Shown: in pieces, positions 46,389 through 55,125 of the stretch
Layout: the number at the start of each line of letters is the position of its first letter
Position numbering within the stretch: the stretch's first letter is position 1
From: Actinoalloteichus hoggarensis
Lineage (GTDB): Bacteria > Actinomycetota > Actinomycetes > Mycobacteriales > Pseudonocardiaceae
Assembly (NCBI RefSeq): GCF_002234535.1
Contig: NZ_CP022521.1
Span: forward strand, 2,356,001 to 2,420,000
Length of the DNA: 64,000 nucleotides
Reading direction: 5' to 3'
Translations under genes and position numbers: made by a program
The notes under the pieces: generated by a model
Databases searched by the model: none
Seen by the model: only the letters and a program-made list of their open reading frames with translations
Told to the model about the DNA's origin: nothing

Positions 46389-47411
46389 CTTCTTCAGGTC
46401 GATCATCTCCGACATCCACGGGAAGGGGTTCTCCGTCGCGGGGAACACCGGCTCCAGCCCGAGCTGCCCACAGCGCCGGTTGGTGATGAAGTGCATGTAC
46501 TGCTCGCAGGCGTCGGCGTTGATGCCGAGCACGCCCCTGGGCATCGTGTCGTGCCCGTAGGCGACCTCCAGCTCGCAGGCCTCGACGAGCATCCGCCGGA
46601 CCTCCTCCTGGAACTCCTCGGTCCAGAGCCTCGGATTCTCGATCTTGATCTGGTTGATGGCGTCGATGCCGAAGTTCAGATGGATCGACTCGTCACGCAG
46701 GATGTACTGGTACTGCTCGGCGATGCCGACCATCTTGTGGCGCCTGCCCAGCGAGAGGATCTGGGCGAAGCCGGTGTAGAACCACATGCCCTCGAAGATC
46801 ACGTAGAAGGCGACCAGATCACGCAGGAAGGCCTGGTCGGCCTCGAACGTCCCGGTGCGGAACTCCGGGTTCTCCAGGTTGCGGGTGTACTCCAGCGCCC
46901 ACGCCGCCTTCGCGGTGATCGAGGGCACCTCCCGGTACATGTTGAACAGCTCGCCCTCGTCCAGACCCAGGCTCTCGCAGATGTACTGGAAGGTGTGCGT
47001 GTGCACGGCCTCCTCGAACGCCTGACGGAGCAGGTACTGCCTGCACTCCGGGTTGGTGAGCTGCCGATAGACCGCCAGCACGATGTTGTTGGCGACCAGC
47101 GACTCCGAGGTGGCGAAGAAGCCCAGATTGCGCTTGATCATCCGCCGTTCGTCGTCGGTGAGGCCGTCGACGGACTTCCACAGCGCGATGTCGGCCTGCA
47201 TGGAGACCTCGGTGGGCATCCAGTGGTTGTTGCAGCCCGCGAGGTACTTCTCCCACGCCCAGTGGTACTTCAGCGGCAGCAGCTGATTGACGTCCGCCCT
47301 GGCGTTGATCATCGCCTTGTCGTCGACGTCGACCCGGCCGCCCTGCCGGTCGATCTCGCCGAGGCCGCTGCCCTCGACGGGGGCGCTGTGCTGCGTCTCG
47401 ACTCCGGTCAT
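46323..47411 (-). CDS. nrdB: Ribonucleotide reductase small subunit, class Ic-type (Phe at radical site)
   Basis: A 362-residue ferritin-like subunit that generates the oxidant used by NrdA to reduce ribonucleotides. Metal ligands: Glu103 ([10 protein letters not shown]), Glu134 and His137 ([14 protein letters not shown]), a later [13 protein letters not shown] Glu, and [10 protein letters not shown]. The radical Tyr position (E-x2-H-x3-Y) is Phe141 here, and the first ligand is Glu, not Asp. Both features match class Ic enzymes such as the chlamydial one, which uses a Mn/Fe cofactor. The C-terminal tail [12 protein letters not shown] docks onto NrdA. Co-transcribed with nrdA after a 64-bp gap. 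Confidence 0.95.
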   Translation of the reverse strand: MTGVETQHSAPVEGSGLGEIDRQGGRVDVDDKAMINARADVNQLLPLKYHWAWEKYLAGCNNHWMPTEVSMQADIALWKSVDGLTDDERRMIKRNLGFFATSESLVANNIVLAVYRQLTNPECRQYLLRQAFEEAVHTHTFQYICESLGLDEGELFNMYREVPSITAKAAWALEYTRNLENPEFRTGTFEADQAFLRDLVAFYVIFEGMWFYTGFAQILSLGRRHKMVGIAEQYQYILRDESIHLNFGIDAINQIKIENPRLWTEEFQEEVRRMLVEACELEVAYGHDTMPRGVLGINADACEQYMHFITNRRCGQLGLEPVFPATENPFPWMSEMIDLKKEKNFFETRVNEYQTGGALDWD

Positions 47412-47475
47412 CGGTCTGCTCCGTTGCTCTGGTGTTCGGCGGTGGTCGGATGGCTCGTCTCGGTGCTCGGCGCGC

Positions 47476-50064
47476 TCACTGGCAGGCCTCGCACTCCGGG
47501 TCGTCGATCGCGCAGGCCGCCGCCGAGACCGCGACCGGGATCTCGGGTGCCGGGGCGGGCGTCGGCGTGGGGCCGCCCGCCTGGACGGCGTTGAGCCTGC
47601 CGTCGGTGCCCTGCAACGTGCTCTTCTCCACGTGGGTGGCGCTCTGAGCCCGCAGGTAGTACGTGGTCTTGAGCCCGGAACGCCAGGCCAGCCGGTAGAG
47701 GGTGTCGAGCTTGCGGCCGCTGGGCTCGGCGAGATAGAGGTTCAGCGACTGGGCCTGGTCGATCCACTTCTGCCTGCGGGAGGCGGCCAGCACCAGCCAC
47801 TTCGGGTCGATCTCGAAGGCCGTGGCGTAGAGCGACCGCAGCTCGGCGGGCACCCGGTCGATCGAGCCCAGCCTGCCGTCGTGCCGCTTCAGGTCGGCGA
47901 TCATCCGCTCGTCCCACAGGCCGCGCTCCTTCAGCGCGGCCACCAGATGCGGGTTGACCACGGTGAAGTCGCCGGACATGTTCGACTTGACGAACAGGTT
48001 CTGATACTGCGGCTCGATGGACTGGCTCACGCCGGAGATGTTGGCGATGGTGGCGGTCGGCGCGATGGCCATCACGTTCGAGTTGCGCATCCCGACGGTG
48101 CGCACGCGCTCCCGCAGGGCGTCCCAGTCCATCGTGGACGTCGTGTCCATCGCCAGGTCGCCGCTCTGCCGCTGCTCGGCCAGCAGGGCGATGGAGTCGA
48201 TCGGCAGCACGCCTCGGCTCCACAGCGAGCCCGCGTAGGACTCGTAGCTGCCGCGCTGCGCCGCCAGGTCGCTGGACGCCGCGATGGCGTGGTAGCTGAT
48301 CTCCTCCATGCTGCGGTCGGCGAAGGCGACCGCCTCGTCGGAGGCGATCGGCAGGCCGAGCCGGAACAGGGCGTCCTGGTAGCCCATCATGCCCAGGCCC
48401 ACCGGACGGTGCCGCAGATTCGAACGCCGGGCCTCGGGGATCGTGTAGAAGTTCACGTCCACGACGTTGTCCAGCATCCGCACGGCGGTGGTGACGGTGG
48501 CGGCCAGCCGCTCCCGGTCCAGCTCCAGCCGTCCGTCCGGTCCGGGGCGCAGGTGCTCGGCCAGGTTGACCGAGCCGAGGTTGCAGACGGCGACCTCGTC
48601 GGCGGAGGTGTTCAGCGTGATCTCGGTGCACAGGTTGGAGGAGTGCACCACGCCGACGTGCTGCTGCGGCGAGCGCAGGTTGCACGGGTCCTTGAAGGTG
48701 ATCCACGGGTGACCCGTCTCGAACAGCATGGTCAGCATCCGCCGCCACAGCTCGACGGCGCGTACCCGGCGGAAGACCCGGATCTCGCCCCGGTCGGCGG
48801 CCCGCTCGTACTCCCGGTAGCGCTCGGCGAACGCGGTGCCGTAGAGGTCATGCAGGTCGGGAACCTCGTCCGGCGAGAACAGCGTCCACTGGTCGTCGGC
48901 CTCGACGCGGCGGAGGAACTCGTCGGGAACCCAGTTGGCCGTGTTCATGTCGTGCGTGCGGCGTCGGTCGTCGCCGGTGTTCTTGCGCAGATCGAGGAAC
49001 TCCTCGACGTCGACGTGCCAGGTCTCCAGGTAGGCGCAGACCGCCCCGAGGCGCTTGCCGCCCTGGTTCACGGCCACCGCCGTGTCGTTGGCGATCTTCA
49101 GGAACGGCACGACGCCCTGGGAGCTGCCGTTGGTGCCCTTGATGTGCGCGCCGAGACCGCGGACCGGGGTCCAGTCGTTGCCGAGGCCCCCCGCGTACTT
49201 CGACAGCATCGCGTTGTTGCGGATGCCGTGGAAGATCCCGCTCAGGTCGTCCTCGACGGTGGTGAGGAAGCAGGACGACAGCTGCGGCCGGGTGGTGCCC
49301 GAGTTGAACAGCGTCGGGGTGGAGCACATGAAGGCGAAGGTGGACAGCAGCTCGTAGAACTCGATCGCCCGCGCCTCGCGCTCCTCCTCGCGCAGGGCCA
49401 GGCCCATCGCGACGCGCATGAAGAACATCTGCGGCAGCTCGAAGCGCACGCCGTCGCTGTGCTGGAGGTAGCGGTCATAGAGGGTCTGGAGGCCGAGGAA
49501 CTGGAAGTCCCGGTCGCGCTCCGGACGCAGGGCGGCGGCGATCCGGTCGAGGTCGAAGTCGGCGAGGGTCGGATCGAGCAGATCCAGGGCGATGCCGCGC
49601 CGCACGAAGGCCTCGAAGGCGGCCGGGTAGCTCGCCGCGACGGCCTCGGGGCTCGCGTCGGGCACGGGACGACCCAGGAAGGTCAACGCCTCGGCACGCA
49701 GCTTCTCCAGCAGCAGCCGGGCGGCCACCTGCGAGTAGTGCGGCTCGATCTCGACCATGCTGCGTGCGGCCATGATCTGGGCCAGCGCCAGCTCCTCGGC
49801 GCCGATGCCGTCGTAGAGGTTGCGCAGCGTCTCGTCGAGGACGGTCTGCGCGGTGACCCCGGACAATCCGGCACAGGCCTCGTGCACGGTCGTGGCGAGC
49901 CGTTCGACGTCGAGTGGAGCGAGATCGCCCTGCGCGTCCTTGACCCGGACCACCCGCTCGGGAAGATCGAGCGGGGCGGGAGCGACGGGGGCGGGAGTCC
50001 CCTCGGCGATCGCGCGGCGATCGGCCGGGACGGGGCGTGCTGGTCGGAGTGACTCGACGGTCAC
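47476..50064 (-). CDS. nrdA: Ribonucleotide reductase large (catalytic) subunit
   Basis: An 862-residue class I catalytic subunit. An ATP-cone-like region lies at about 38-130 ([20 protein letters not shown]). The barrel has [19 protein letters not shown] (redox Cys), [11 protein letters not shown], the active-site [11 protein letters not shown] (thiyl Cys and Glu), [10 protein letters not shown] and [19 protein letters not shown]. The C-terminal redox tail ends in [12 protein letters not shown], with the C-x-x-C pair. GTG 50064 follows GAGGAG. The operon is preceded by a cobalamin riboswitch and NrdR-like boxes. Long open frames on the opposite strand are codon-bias shadows. Confidence 0.97.
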   Translation of the reverse strand: MTVESLRPARPVPADRRAIAEGTPAPVAPAPLDLPERVVRVKDAQGDLAPLDVERLATTVHEACAGLSGVTAQTVLDETLRNLYDGIGAEELALAQIMAARSMVEIEPHYSQVAARLLLEKLRAEALTFLGRPVPDASPEAVAASYPAAFEAFVRRGIALDLLDPTLADFDLDRIAAALRPERDRDFQFLGLQTLYDRYLQHSDGVRFELPQMFFMRVAMGLALREEEREARAIEFYELLSTFAFMCSTPTLFNSGTTRPQLSSCFLTTVEDDLSGIFHGIRNNAMLSKYAGGLGNDWTPVRGLGAHIKGTNGSSQGVVPFLKIANDTAVAVNQGGKRLGAVCAYLETWHVDVEEFLDLRKNTGDDRRRTHDMNTANWVPDEFLRRVEADDQWTLFSPDEVPDLHDLYGTAFAERYREYERAADRGEIRVFRRVRAVELWRRMLTMLFETGHPWITFKDPCNLRSPQQHVGVVHSSNLCTEITLNTSADEVAVCNLGSVNLAEHLRPGPDGRLELDRERLAATVTTAVRMLDNVVDVNFYTIPEARRSNLRHRPVGLGMMGYQDALFRLGLPIASDEAVAFADRSMEEISYHAIAASSDLAAQRGSYESYAGSLWSRGVLPIDSIALLAEQRQSGDLAMDTTSTMDWDALRERVRTVGMRNSNVMAIAPTATIANISGVSQSIEPQYQNLFVKSNMSGDFTVVNPHLVAALKERGLWDERMIADLKRHDGRLGSIDRVPAELRSLYATAFEIDPKWLVLAASRRQKWIDQAQSLNLYLAEPSGRKLDTLYRLAWRSGLKTTYYLRAQSATHVEKSTLQGTDGRLNAVQAGGPTPTPAPAPEIPVAVSAAACAIDDPECEACQ

Positions 50065-50212
50065 GGTGGTCTCCTCGTAGCCGGGGCGGCATTCGGTTCA
50101 CCCGAGGAGGAGCGCGCGGCAGCATGCGGACCCGCGACACGGCAGGGTCCGGCGCTGTCCGCACGGCCCACCCTCGAGGCCTTCGGACGACGTGCTCGGT
50201 GGCACGCGCCGA

Positions 50213-50425
50213 TGGCAGGTCTTCGGACTTACGGGCGTCCGGCGAGGTGGTGCTCGCCGGTCCTACGGCCGTCACTTCCCGAGAGACCGAGGTCTCCTAG
50301 TGTGTGCACCGTCCGGTGTGGACGGCGACGGCCTTCGTTCCCGTTCACCGCTGCGGGGCAGTCCCGGAATCACACCGGGTTCCCTGTCTCCTCGTCGGGA
50401 CGCCGCCTGGCGCCCTGACGAACCA
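50213..50425 (-). promoter_or_regulatory. Cobalamin (B12) riboswitch controlling nrdAB
   Basis: Read on the minus strand: GGGAACCCGGTGTGATTCCG, then ACTGCCCCGCAGCGGTGAAC (the B12 box) and a closing AGTCCGAAGACCTGCC. These are the core conserved blocks of the adenosylcobalamin riboswitch, in the right order, 150 bases ahead of nrdA. When B12 is plentiful it should switch nrdAB off, leaving a B12-dependent class II reductase to work. The same control is known for nrdABS in Streptomyces coelicolor. Confidence 0.92.
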
Positions 50426-50438
50426 TCAGCGGGGGAGA

Positions 50439-50484
50439 GACTACATGTTGGGGTCGCTGCTTTGTCTCACCCCAATATCCTGGC
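50439..50484 (-). promoter_or_regulatory. Two NrdR-like boxes upstream of nrdAB
   Basis: GACTACATGTTGGGGT (50439-50454) and ACCCCAATATCCTGGC (50469-50484) are inverted copies of a motif ending ATRTTGGGGT. They are 14 bp apart, about three helical turns centre to centre. Paired 16-bp boxes at that spacing are what NrdR repressors bind in front of nrd operons. Confidence 0.6.
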
Positions 50485-50592
50485 GTGTTCCCGGTTGCGG
50501 TCGGTTAGGGTGGCTCGCCGAGAACCGGGCGAGCGGCGGATGACCACAGGGTGACCACGCCGATCGGAAAGGTGACGAAAGCTCGTCCTTAG

Positions 50593-50607
50593 TGAAAACT
50601 GGTCTCA
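50593..50607 (+). promoter_or_regulatory. Fur-family-like operator upstream of the Mn/Zn importer
   Basis: TGAAAAC-T-GGTCTCA is a 7-1-7 imperfect palindrome (5 of 7 paired positions), 32 bases before the importer's first start codon. Zur/Mur/Fur boxes of actinomycetes have this form. Candidate only. Confidence 0.4.
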
Positions 50608-50638
50608 TCAGTTCGGGCCATCCGGCCGAGAGGCAGCC

Positions 50639-51637
50639 GTGGACGGGATAGTGCAGGCAGAGTCGGGCAGACACCGTGCCAGGGCGCGCCGCAGACGACG
50701 TGTCGTGCTGGGGATCAGCGCTGCGCTGGTGGTCGTCCTCGCCGCCTCGGCCTGGGCGGTGCGTCAGGACGGCGAGGGCTCCGTCGAGGCCGGGAGCAGG
50801 CTTCGCGTCGTGACCACCACCAACTTCCTCACCGACGCCGTCGGCGAGATCGGCGGCGACGACATCGAGCTCACCGGGCTGATGGGCAACGGCGTCGACC
50901 CACACCTCTACCAGGCTCAGGCCGGTGATCTGCGACTTCTGCGGGAGGCCGACCTGATCGTCGCCGTCGGCCTGCACCTGGAGGCGGGCCTCCGTCCGGT
51001 GCTCGACGACCTGGCACGCCACACCGCGGTCCTGTTCGTGGGCGAGACCGTGCCGACCGACGCCCTCCTGCTCGCCGAGGAGGCGGGCACGGCGACCGAG
51101 TACGACCCGCACATCTGGTTCGACGTGGCACTGTGGAGCGACGCGCTGGCCTCGGTCGGCAGCACGCTCGCCGCACTCGACCCCGACCGGGCCGACGGCT
51201 TCGACGCCCGGTGGGAACGCCATCGCGCCGAGCTGGACGAACTCCATGACGAGGTAGGCGCACGGCTCGCCGAGATCCCCGAGCCCCGTCGCATCCTGAT
51301 CACCTCGCACGACGCCTTCCGATACCTCGGTCGCGCCTATGACATCCGCGTCGAGGCGGTGCAGGGCGTGTCCACCGTCGACGAGGCCACCATCGGCGAC
51401 ATCGATCGGGTGGCCGGGATCATCGCCGAGCACGGCGTCCGGGCGGTGTTCGTCGAGTCCAGCGTGTCCGGTCAGACCGCCGCCGCCGTCCTCGACGCCG
51501 CGGCCGCCCTCGGGGCCACGGCGACGCTCGGAGGCAGCCTGTACTCCGACGCCGCGGGCCCGGCGGGCACGCCGGAGGGCACCTATCTCGGCATGGTCCG
51601 CGCGGACGTCGAGCTGCTCGTGGCGGGCCTGCGGTGA
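50639..51637 (+). CDS. Metal-binding lipoprotein-like substrate-binding protein of an Mn/Zn ABC importer
   Basis: A 332-residue extracellular binding protein of the ZnuA/MntC/TroA cluster. A basic N-terminus with one anchor helix (VVLGISAALVVVLAASAWAV) takes the place of a lipobox. Metal-ligand stretches: NGVDPHLYQAQAGDL (His), EYDPHIWFDVALWSD (His), LITSHDAFRYLGRAYDI (His) and GGSLYSDAAGPAGTPEGTY (Asp). There is no His-rich loop, which leans toward Mn rather than Zn. GTG 50639 follows GAGAGG. It is the first gene of a four-gene unit with 4-bp overlaps. Divergent from nrdAB. Confidence 0.92.
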   Translation: MDGIVQAESGRHRARARRRRRVVLGISAALVVVLAASAWAVRQDGEGSVEAGSRLRVVTTTNFLTDAVGEIGGDDIELTGLMGNGVDPHLYQAQAGDLRLLREADLIVAVGLHLEAGLRPVLDDLARHTAVLFVGETVPTDALLLAEEAGTATEYDPHIWFDVALWSDALASVGSTLAALDPDRADGFDARWERHRAELDELHDEVGARLAEIPEPRRILITSHDAFRYLGRAYDIRVEAVQGVSTVDEATIGDIDRVAGIIAEHGVRAVFVESSVSGQTAAAVLDAAAALGATATLGGSLYSDAAGPAGTPEGTYLGMVRADVELLVAGLR

Positions 51638-52653
51638 TCGGCCGTGCCGCCGCGCCGGAGCCTCCGACGTCCCCCGAGAGGTCCGGCCCGCGCCCTGCCC
51701 TCGCCGTCACCGGACTCGCGGTCGGCTATCGCGGGCGCACCGTCCTGACGGTGCCGGAGCTGACCGTGCCCGCCGGTCGACTCACCGCCGTGGTCGGGCC
51801 CAACGGCGCGGGGAAGTCCACCCTGGTCAAGGCCGCGCTCGGCCTGCTCCCGTCCGGCGGGGGCGTCGTCCGGCTGCTCGGCGGGCCGCTGGCCGACGTG
51901 CGGCGCCGGGTGGCCTACGTCCCGCAGCGCGACGCCGTCGCCCAGGACTTCCCGATCACGGCCGTGCAGGTCGTGGAGATGGGCCGCTACCCGCATCGCG
52001 GCTGGTTCCGTCGACTCACCCGACAGGATGATCTCGCCGTCAGCGAGGCGCTGCACCGCACGGGCGCCGCCGACTTCGCCGACACGCCGTTGGACGAGCT
52101 GTCCGGCGGCCAGCGGCAGCGGGTGTTCCTCGCCAGAGCGCTGGCCCAGCAGGCCGACCTGCTGGTGCTCGACGAGCCCTTCGCCGCCGTCGACACGAGC
52201 ACCGAGGCACGGCTGCTGGCGCTGCTCGCCGAACTGTGCGAGCGGGAGGGCCGTTCGGTGCTGCTGGTGCACCACGACCTGCGCACGGTGCGGGACCACT
52301 TCGATCACGCCGTGCTGCTGGCGGGCCGGGTGATCGCCGACGGGCCGGTGAGCCGCGTGCTGCGGCCCGAGCACCTGGAGACGGCCTACGGCATCCCGAT
52401 GCCGGGCCGTGCCCCGGCGTCGGACTCGGACCCCGCTGTGGACCGCGCCGCGCGAGCCGCCGACGGCTCGGCGGCCGGCCATGCCGCCGACGCCGCGCCT
52501 GGTGGAGACCGGGACACGGCACGTCTCGCCGGGGGAGCACCGCGTCCGGCCGGGACGGATCGGGCGGACTCCGAGACCGCCGACCGGCGCCCGGCGACGA
52601 CGAACCCGCCCGCGCCGGACCCGGGTCCGGCGGGGCCGGAGCGGCGGGCATGA
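51634..52653 (+). CDS. ATPase of the Mn/Zn ABC importer
   Basis: A 339-residue cytosolic ATPase. Walker A is GPNGAGKST, the signature DELSGGQRQRVFLARALAQQ, Walker B LLVLDEPFAAVD, and the H-loop His LVHHDL. The Pro/Ala/Asp-rich tail of about 80 residues beyond the usual end (residue 255) is unusual and probably disordered. GTG 51634 overlaps the stop of the binding-protein gene by four bases (GTGA). Confidence 0.94.
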   Translation: MIGRAAAPEPPTSPERSGPRPALAVTGLAVGYRGRTVLTVPELTVPAGRLTAVVGPNGAGKSTLVKAALGLLPSGGGVVRLLGGPLADVRRRVAYVPQRDAVAQDFPITAVQVVEMGRYPHRGWFRRLTRQDDLAVSEALHRTGAADFADTPLDELSGGQRQRVFLARALAQQADLLVLDEPFAAVDTSTEARLLALLAELCEREGRSVLLVHHDLRTVRDHFDHAVLLAGRVIADGPVSRVLRPEHLETAYGIPMPGRAPASDSDPAVDRAARAADGSAAGHAADAAPGGDRDTARLAGGAPRPAGTDRADSETADRRPATTNPPAPDPGPAGPERRA

Positions 52654-53651
52654 CCGGCGGCGTCCTCGGCCTGTCCTATGCCGCCTCCGTCGTGATCGGC
52701 GGTTCCGCGCTGCTGGGCGCGGTGGCCGGGTTCCTCGGGCCCTTCGCCGTGCTCCGGGGGCGGAGCATGTTCGGCGACGCGATGAGCCACGGAACCCTGC
52801 CCGGCGTCGTGCTCGCCTTCATGGTCGCCGGAGTCAAGGACGCCCCGATCCTGTTGATCGGAGCCGCCCTCTCGGCGATCCTCGCCGCGCTGGCCATGAT
52901 CGGCCTGGAACGGGCGGGCCGGGTCGGCCCGGACGTCGCGATCGGCGTGGTGCTCTCCGCCGCCTTCGCCCTCGGCATCGTCCTGCTCACCAGGCTCTCC
53001 GCCGAAGGCGCGGGCGGGCGGAGCGGAATGGAGGAGTACCTCTTCGGACAGGCCGCGGGCCTCGTGGTCGGCGATCTGGTCGTCGCCGCGATCGTCGGGG
53101 CCCTCGCGTTCGGCGCGGTGCTGGTCTGGTTCCGGCTGCTGCGGACGGCGATCTTCGATCCCGGCTTCGCCGCCGTGGCGGGGGCGCCTAGCTGGGCGGT
53201 GGACGTCCTGACGACCACGCTGCTGGTCGTCGGGATCGTCTTGGGCGTGCGCACCGTGGGGGCGATCCTGATGGTCGCCCTGCTCGTCGCGCCCACCGTG
53301 GCCGCGCGCCAGCTCACGACCAGGCTGTCCACGCTGGTGCCCGCGGCCGGCCTGATCGGTGCGGCGGCGGGCGGGCTCGGCGCCTTCGTCTCCGGCACCG
53401 CCGACCTGCCGACCGGGCCGGTCATCGTGCTGTTGGCGACCGCCGCCGCGCTCGCCTCGGTGCTGTTCGCGCCGCGTCGCGGGGTGCTGCCGCGGGCCCT
53501 CTCCTCGCGACGGCGACGTCCGACGAATTCGGGTCCGGACCCGCTCTACGCGGCAGCCGCACGTCCGGCCGCCCCTCGCGCCGCCGGACCGCCGTCGGAC
53601 GAGGTTCCGTCGAGTGGGGCCGTGCCCCGGTCCGGGGAAGACGGACGATGA
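52650..53651 (+). CDS. Permease 1 of the Mn/Zn ABC importer
   Basis: A 333-residue ABC-3-family membrane protein with about eight helices. Characteristic motifs are VLRGRSMFGDAMSHGTLPGV, GPDVAIGVVLSAAFALGIVL and VRTVGAILMVALLVAPTVAA. It forms the metal channel together with the second permease. The final 55 residues are Pro/Arg/Ala-rich and cytosolic. The start overlaps the ATPase stop (ATGA). Confidence 0.93.
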   Translation: MTGGVLGLSYAASVVIGGSALLGAVAGFLGPFAVLRGRSMFGDAMSHGTLPGVVLAFMVAGVKDAPILLIGAALSAILAALAMIGLERAGRVGPDVAIGVVLSAAFALGIVLLTRLSAEGAGGRSGMEEYLFGQAAGLVVGDLVVAAIVGALAFGAVLVWFRLLRTAIFDPGFAAVAGAPSWAVDVLTTTLLVVGIVLGVRTVGAILMVALLVAPTVAARQLTTRLSTLVPAAGLIGAAAGGLGAFVSGTADLPTGPVIVLLATAAALASVLFAPRRGVLPRALSSRRRRPTNSGPDPLYAAAARPAAPRAAGPPSDEVPSSGAVPRSGEDGR

Positions 53652-54565
53652 GCGCCGACGACGTCGTGATCGTCCTCACCGCCGGTCTGCTCGGCACCGC
53701 CTGCGCCCTGCTCGGCTGCTTCCTCGTGCTGCGCGGACAGGCTCTGCTGTCCGATGCGATGAGCCACGCCGCGTTGCCGGGGATCGTCCTGGTGTATCTC
53801 GTCACCGGCGGGCGGGCCCCGTTGACGATGATCCTGGGCGCCGCCGCGTTCGGCGTGGTGTGCGTGCTCGGCTACACGGCACTGCGTCGCAGCGGCCTGC
53901 TGGGATCGGACGCCGCGATCGCCCTGGTGTTCCCCGCGTTGTTCTCCCTCGGAGTCGTCGGGGTGAGCGGATACGCCTCCGGCGCACACCTCGACCTCGA
54001 CGCCGCCGTCTACGGGGAGATCACCTTCGCGCCGCTGCGCACCGTGGCGGTCCTGGGCGTCGACGTGCCTCGATCGCTGCTGATCACCGGCCTGGCGGCG
54101 GTGTCGGTGCTGGTGGTGATCCTGCTGCTCTGGCGACCCCTCCAGACGGCCACGTTCGACCCGGACTTCGCCCGCGTCGCCGGACTCGGCCCTCGGATCG
54201 TCGATCGCACGGTGCTGGTGGCGACGGCGCTCGTGGCGGTGACGGCCTTCGAGAGCGTCGGCGCGATCCTGGTGGTCACCTTCTTCATCGTCCCCGCGGC
54301 GACGGGCGGACTGCTCGCGGTGCGGCTCGACGGGATGCTGGCCATCGCGGTGGCCTCGGCCTGGATCGCGGCCGTCGTCGGACAACGGCTGGCCGTGAGT
54401 CTGAACGCCTCGATCGCGGGCACCGTCGGACTCAGCGCCGTCGGGCTCTTCGTCCTGGCCCTGCTCTTCGGCGGACGGCGCGGGCTGCTGCGCGTCTCCC
54501 GACGAGCCGCGGGCGCGGCGCGGAGCCGACCCGGCCGCCCCCTTGGGCCCGTGGACCGCGGTTGA
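53648..54565 (+). CDS. Permease 2 of the Mn/Zn ABC importer
   Basis: A 305-residue ABC-3-family membrane protein, clearly paralogous to permease 1. Motifs are VLRGQALLSDAMSHAALPGI, GSDAAIALVFPALFSLGVV and FESVGAILVVTFFIVPAATG. Two different permeases suggest a heterodimer, as in the TroCD and SitCD manganese systems. ATG 53648 overlaps the previous stop (ATGA). Confidence 0.93.
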   Translation: MSADDVVIVLTAGLLGTACALLGCFLVLRGQALLSDAMSHAALPGIVLVYLVTGGRAPLTMILGAAAFGVVCVLGYTALRRSGLLGSDAAIALVFPALFSLGVVGVSGYASGAHLDLDAAVYGEITFAPLRTVAVLGVDVPRSLLITGLAAVSVLVVILLLWRPLQTATFDPDFARVAGLGPRIVDRTVLVATALVAVTAFESVGAILVVTFFIVPAATGGLLAVRLDGMLAIAVASAWIAAVVGQRLAVSLNASIAGTVGLSAVGLFVLALLFGGRRGLLRVSRRAAGAARSRPGRPLGPVDRG

Positions 54566-55125
54566 CAGGACGTCGCAGCGCCGGCCGTCGTCCACCTACG
54601 TGGCGAACGACCACGAATCGCCGCGCCGACCTGGGCACTCCGCTGCGTGGAGAGCACGGGACCGGCCCCGAGAAGGGGCCGCGTCCGTCATGACCACACC
54701 CGCCTCCGTGGACAGCGCCCTCCTCGCCGGTCTCAGCGAGGCGGCCGACTGTTCTCACGGCAGACGAGAGGCCTGGCCCGCATCCGCACAGACGGTCCGA
54801 GGGGTGCCCGGACGACGGCGAGTCGGGGCGAGATCCGACGCGTCCGGCGTCGTGGGGAGGTGCGGGCGCGGGCCGGGCACGACGGCCGCACCGCGCCGGG
54901 CGCGAGGCAGGTCCGTCCCGAGACAGGCCGCGGCGGTGGACCGGCCCGAACGGCGACCGCGGGTACCGGCCGATCGGGTGTGGTGGACGCGACGCCGACC
55001 GACACCGCGCGACGCACCCGGGTCGACTTCGGAACGTGGTAGAACGATCACGCTGTGCGTCGGATCGCTCCGGTGGCGAGCAGGCGTCGCCGCTCAGCCT
55101 GATCGGAACTCTGGAGGACCTGGGC
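54566..55125. other. 560-bp stretch without a supported gene
   Basis: No frame has a ribosome site or recognisable protein sequence. The probable promoter of the oxidase gene lies near its right end (about 55020-55080). Confidence 0.45.

Noticed and set aside
47287-50052. 921-codon open frame opposite nrdA
   Set aside because: Long antisense frames are expected over GC-rich genes with strong third-position bias. It has no ribosome site and no recognisable domain, while nrdA has every family motif.
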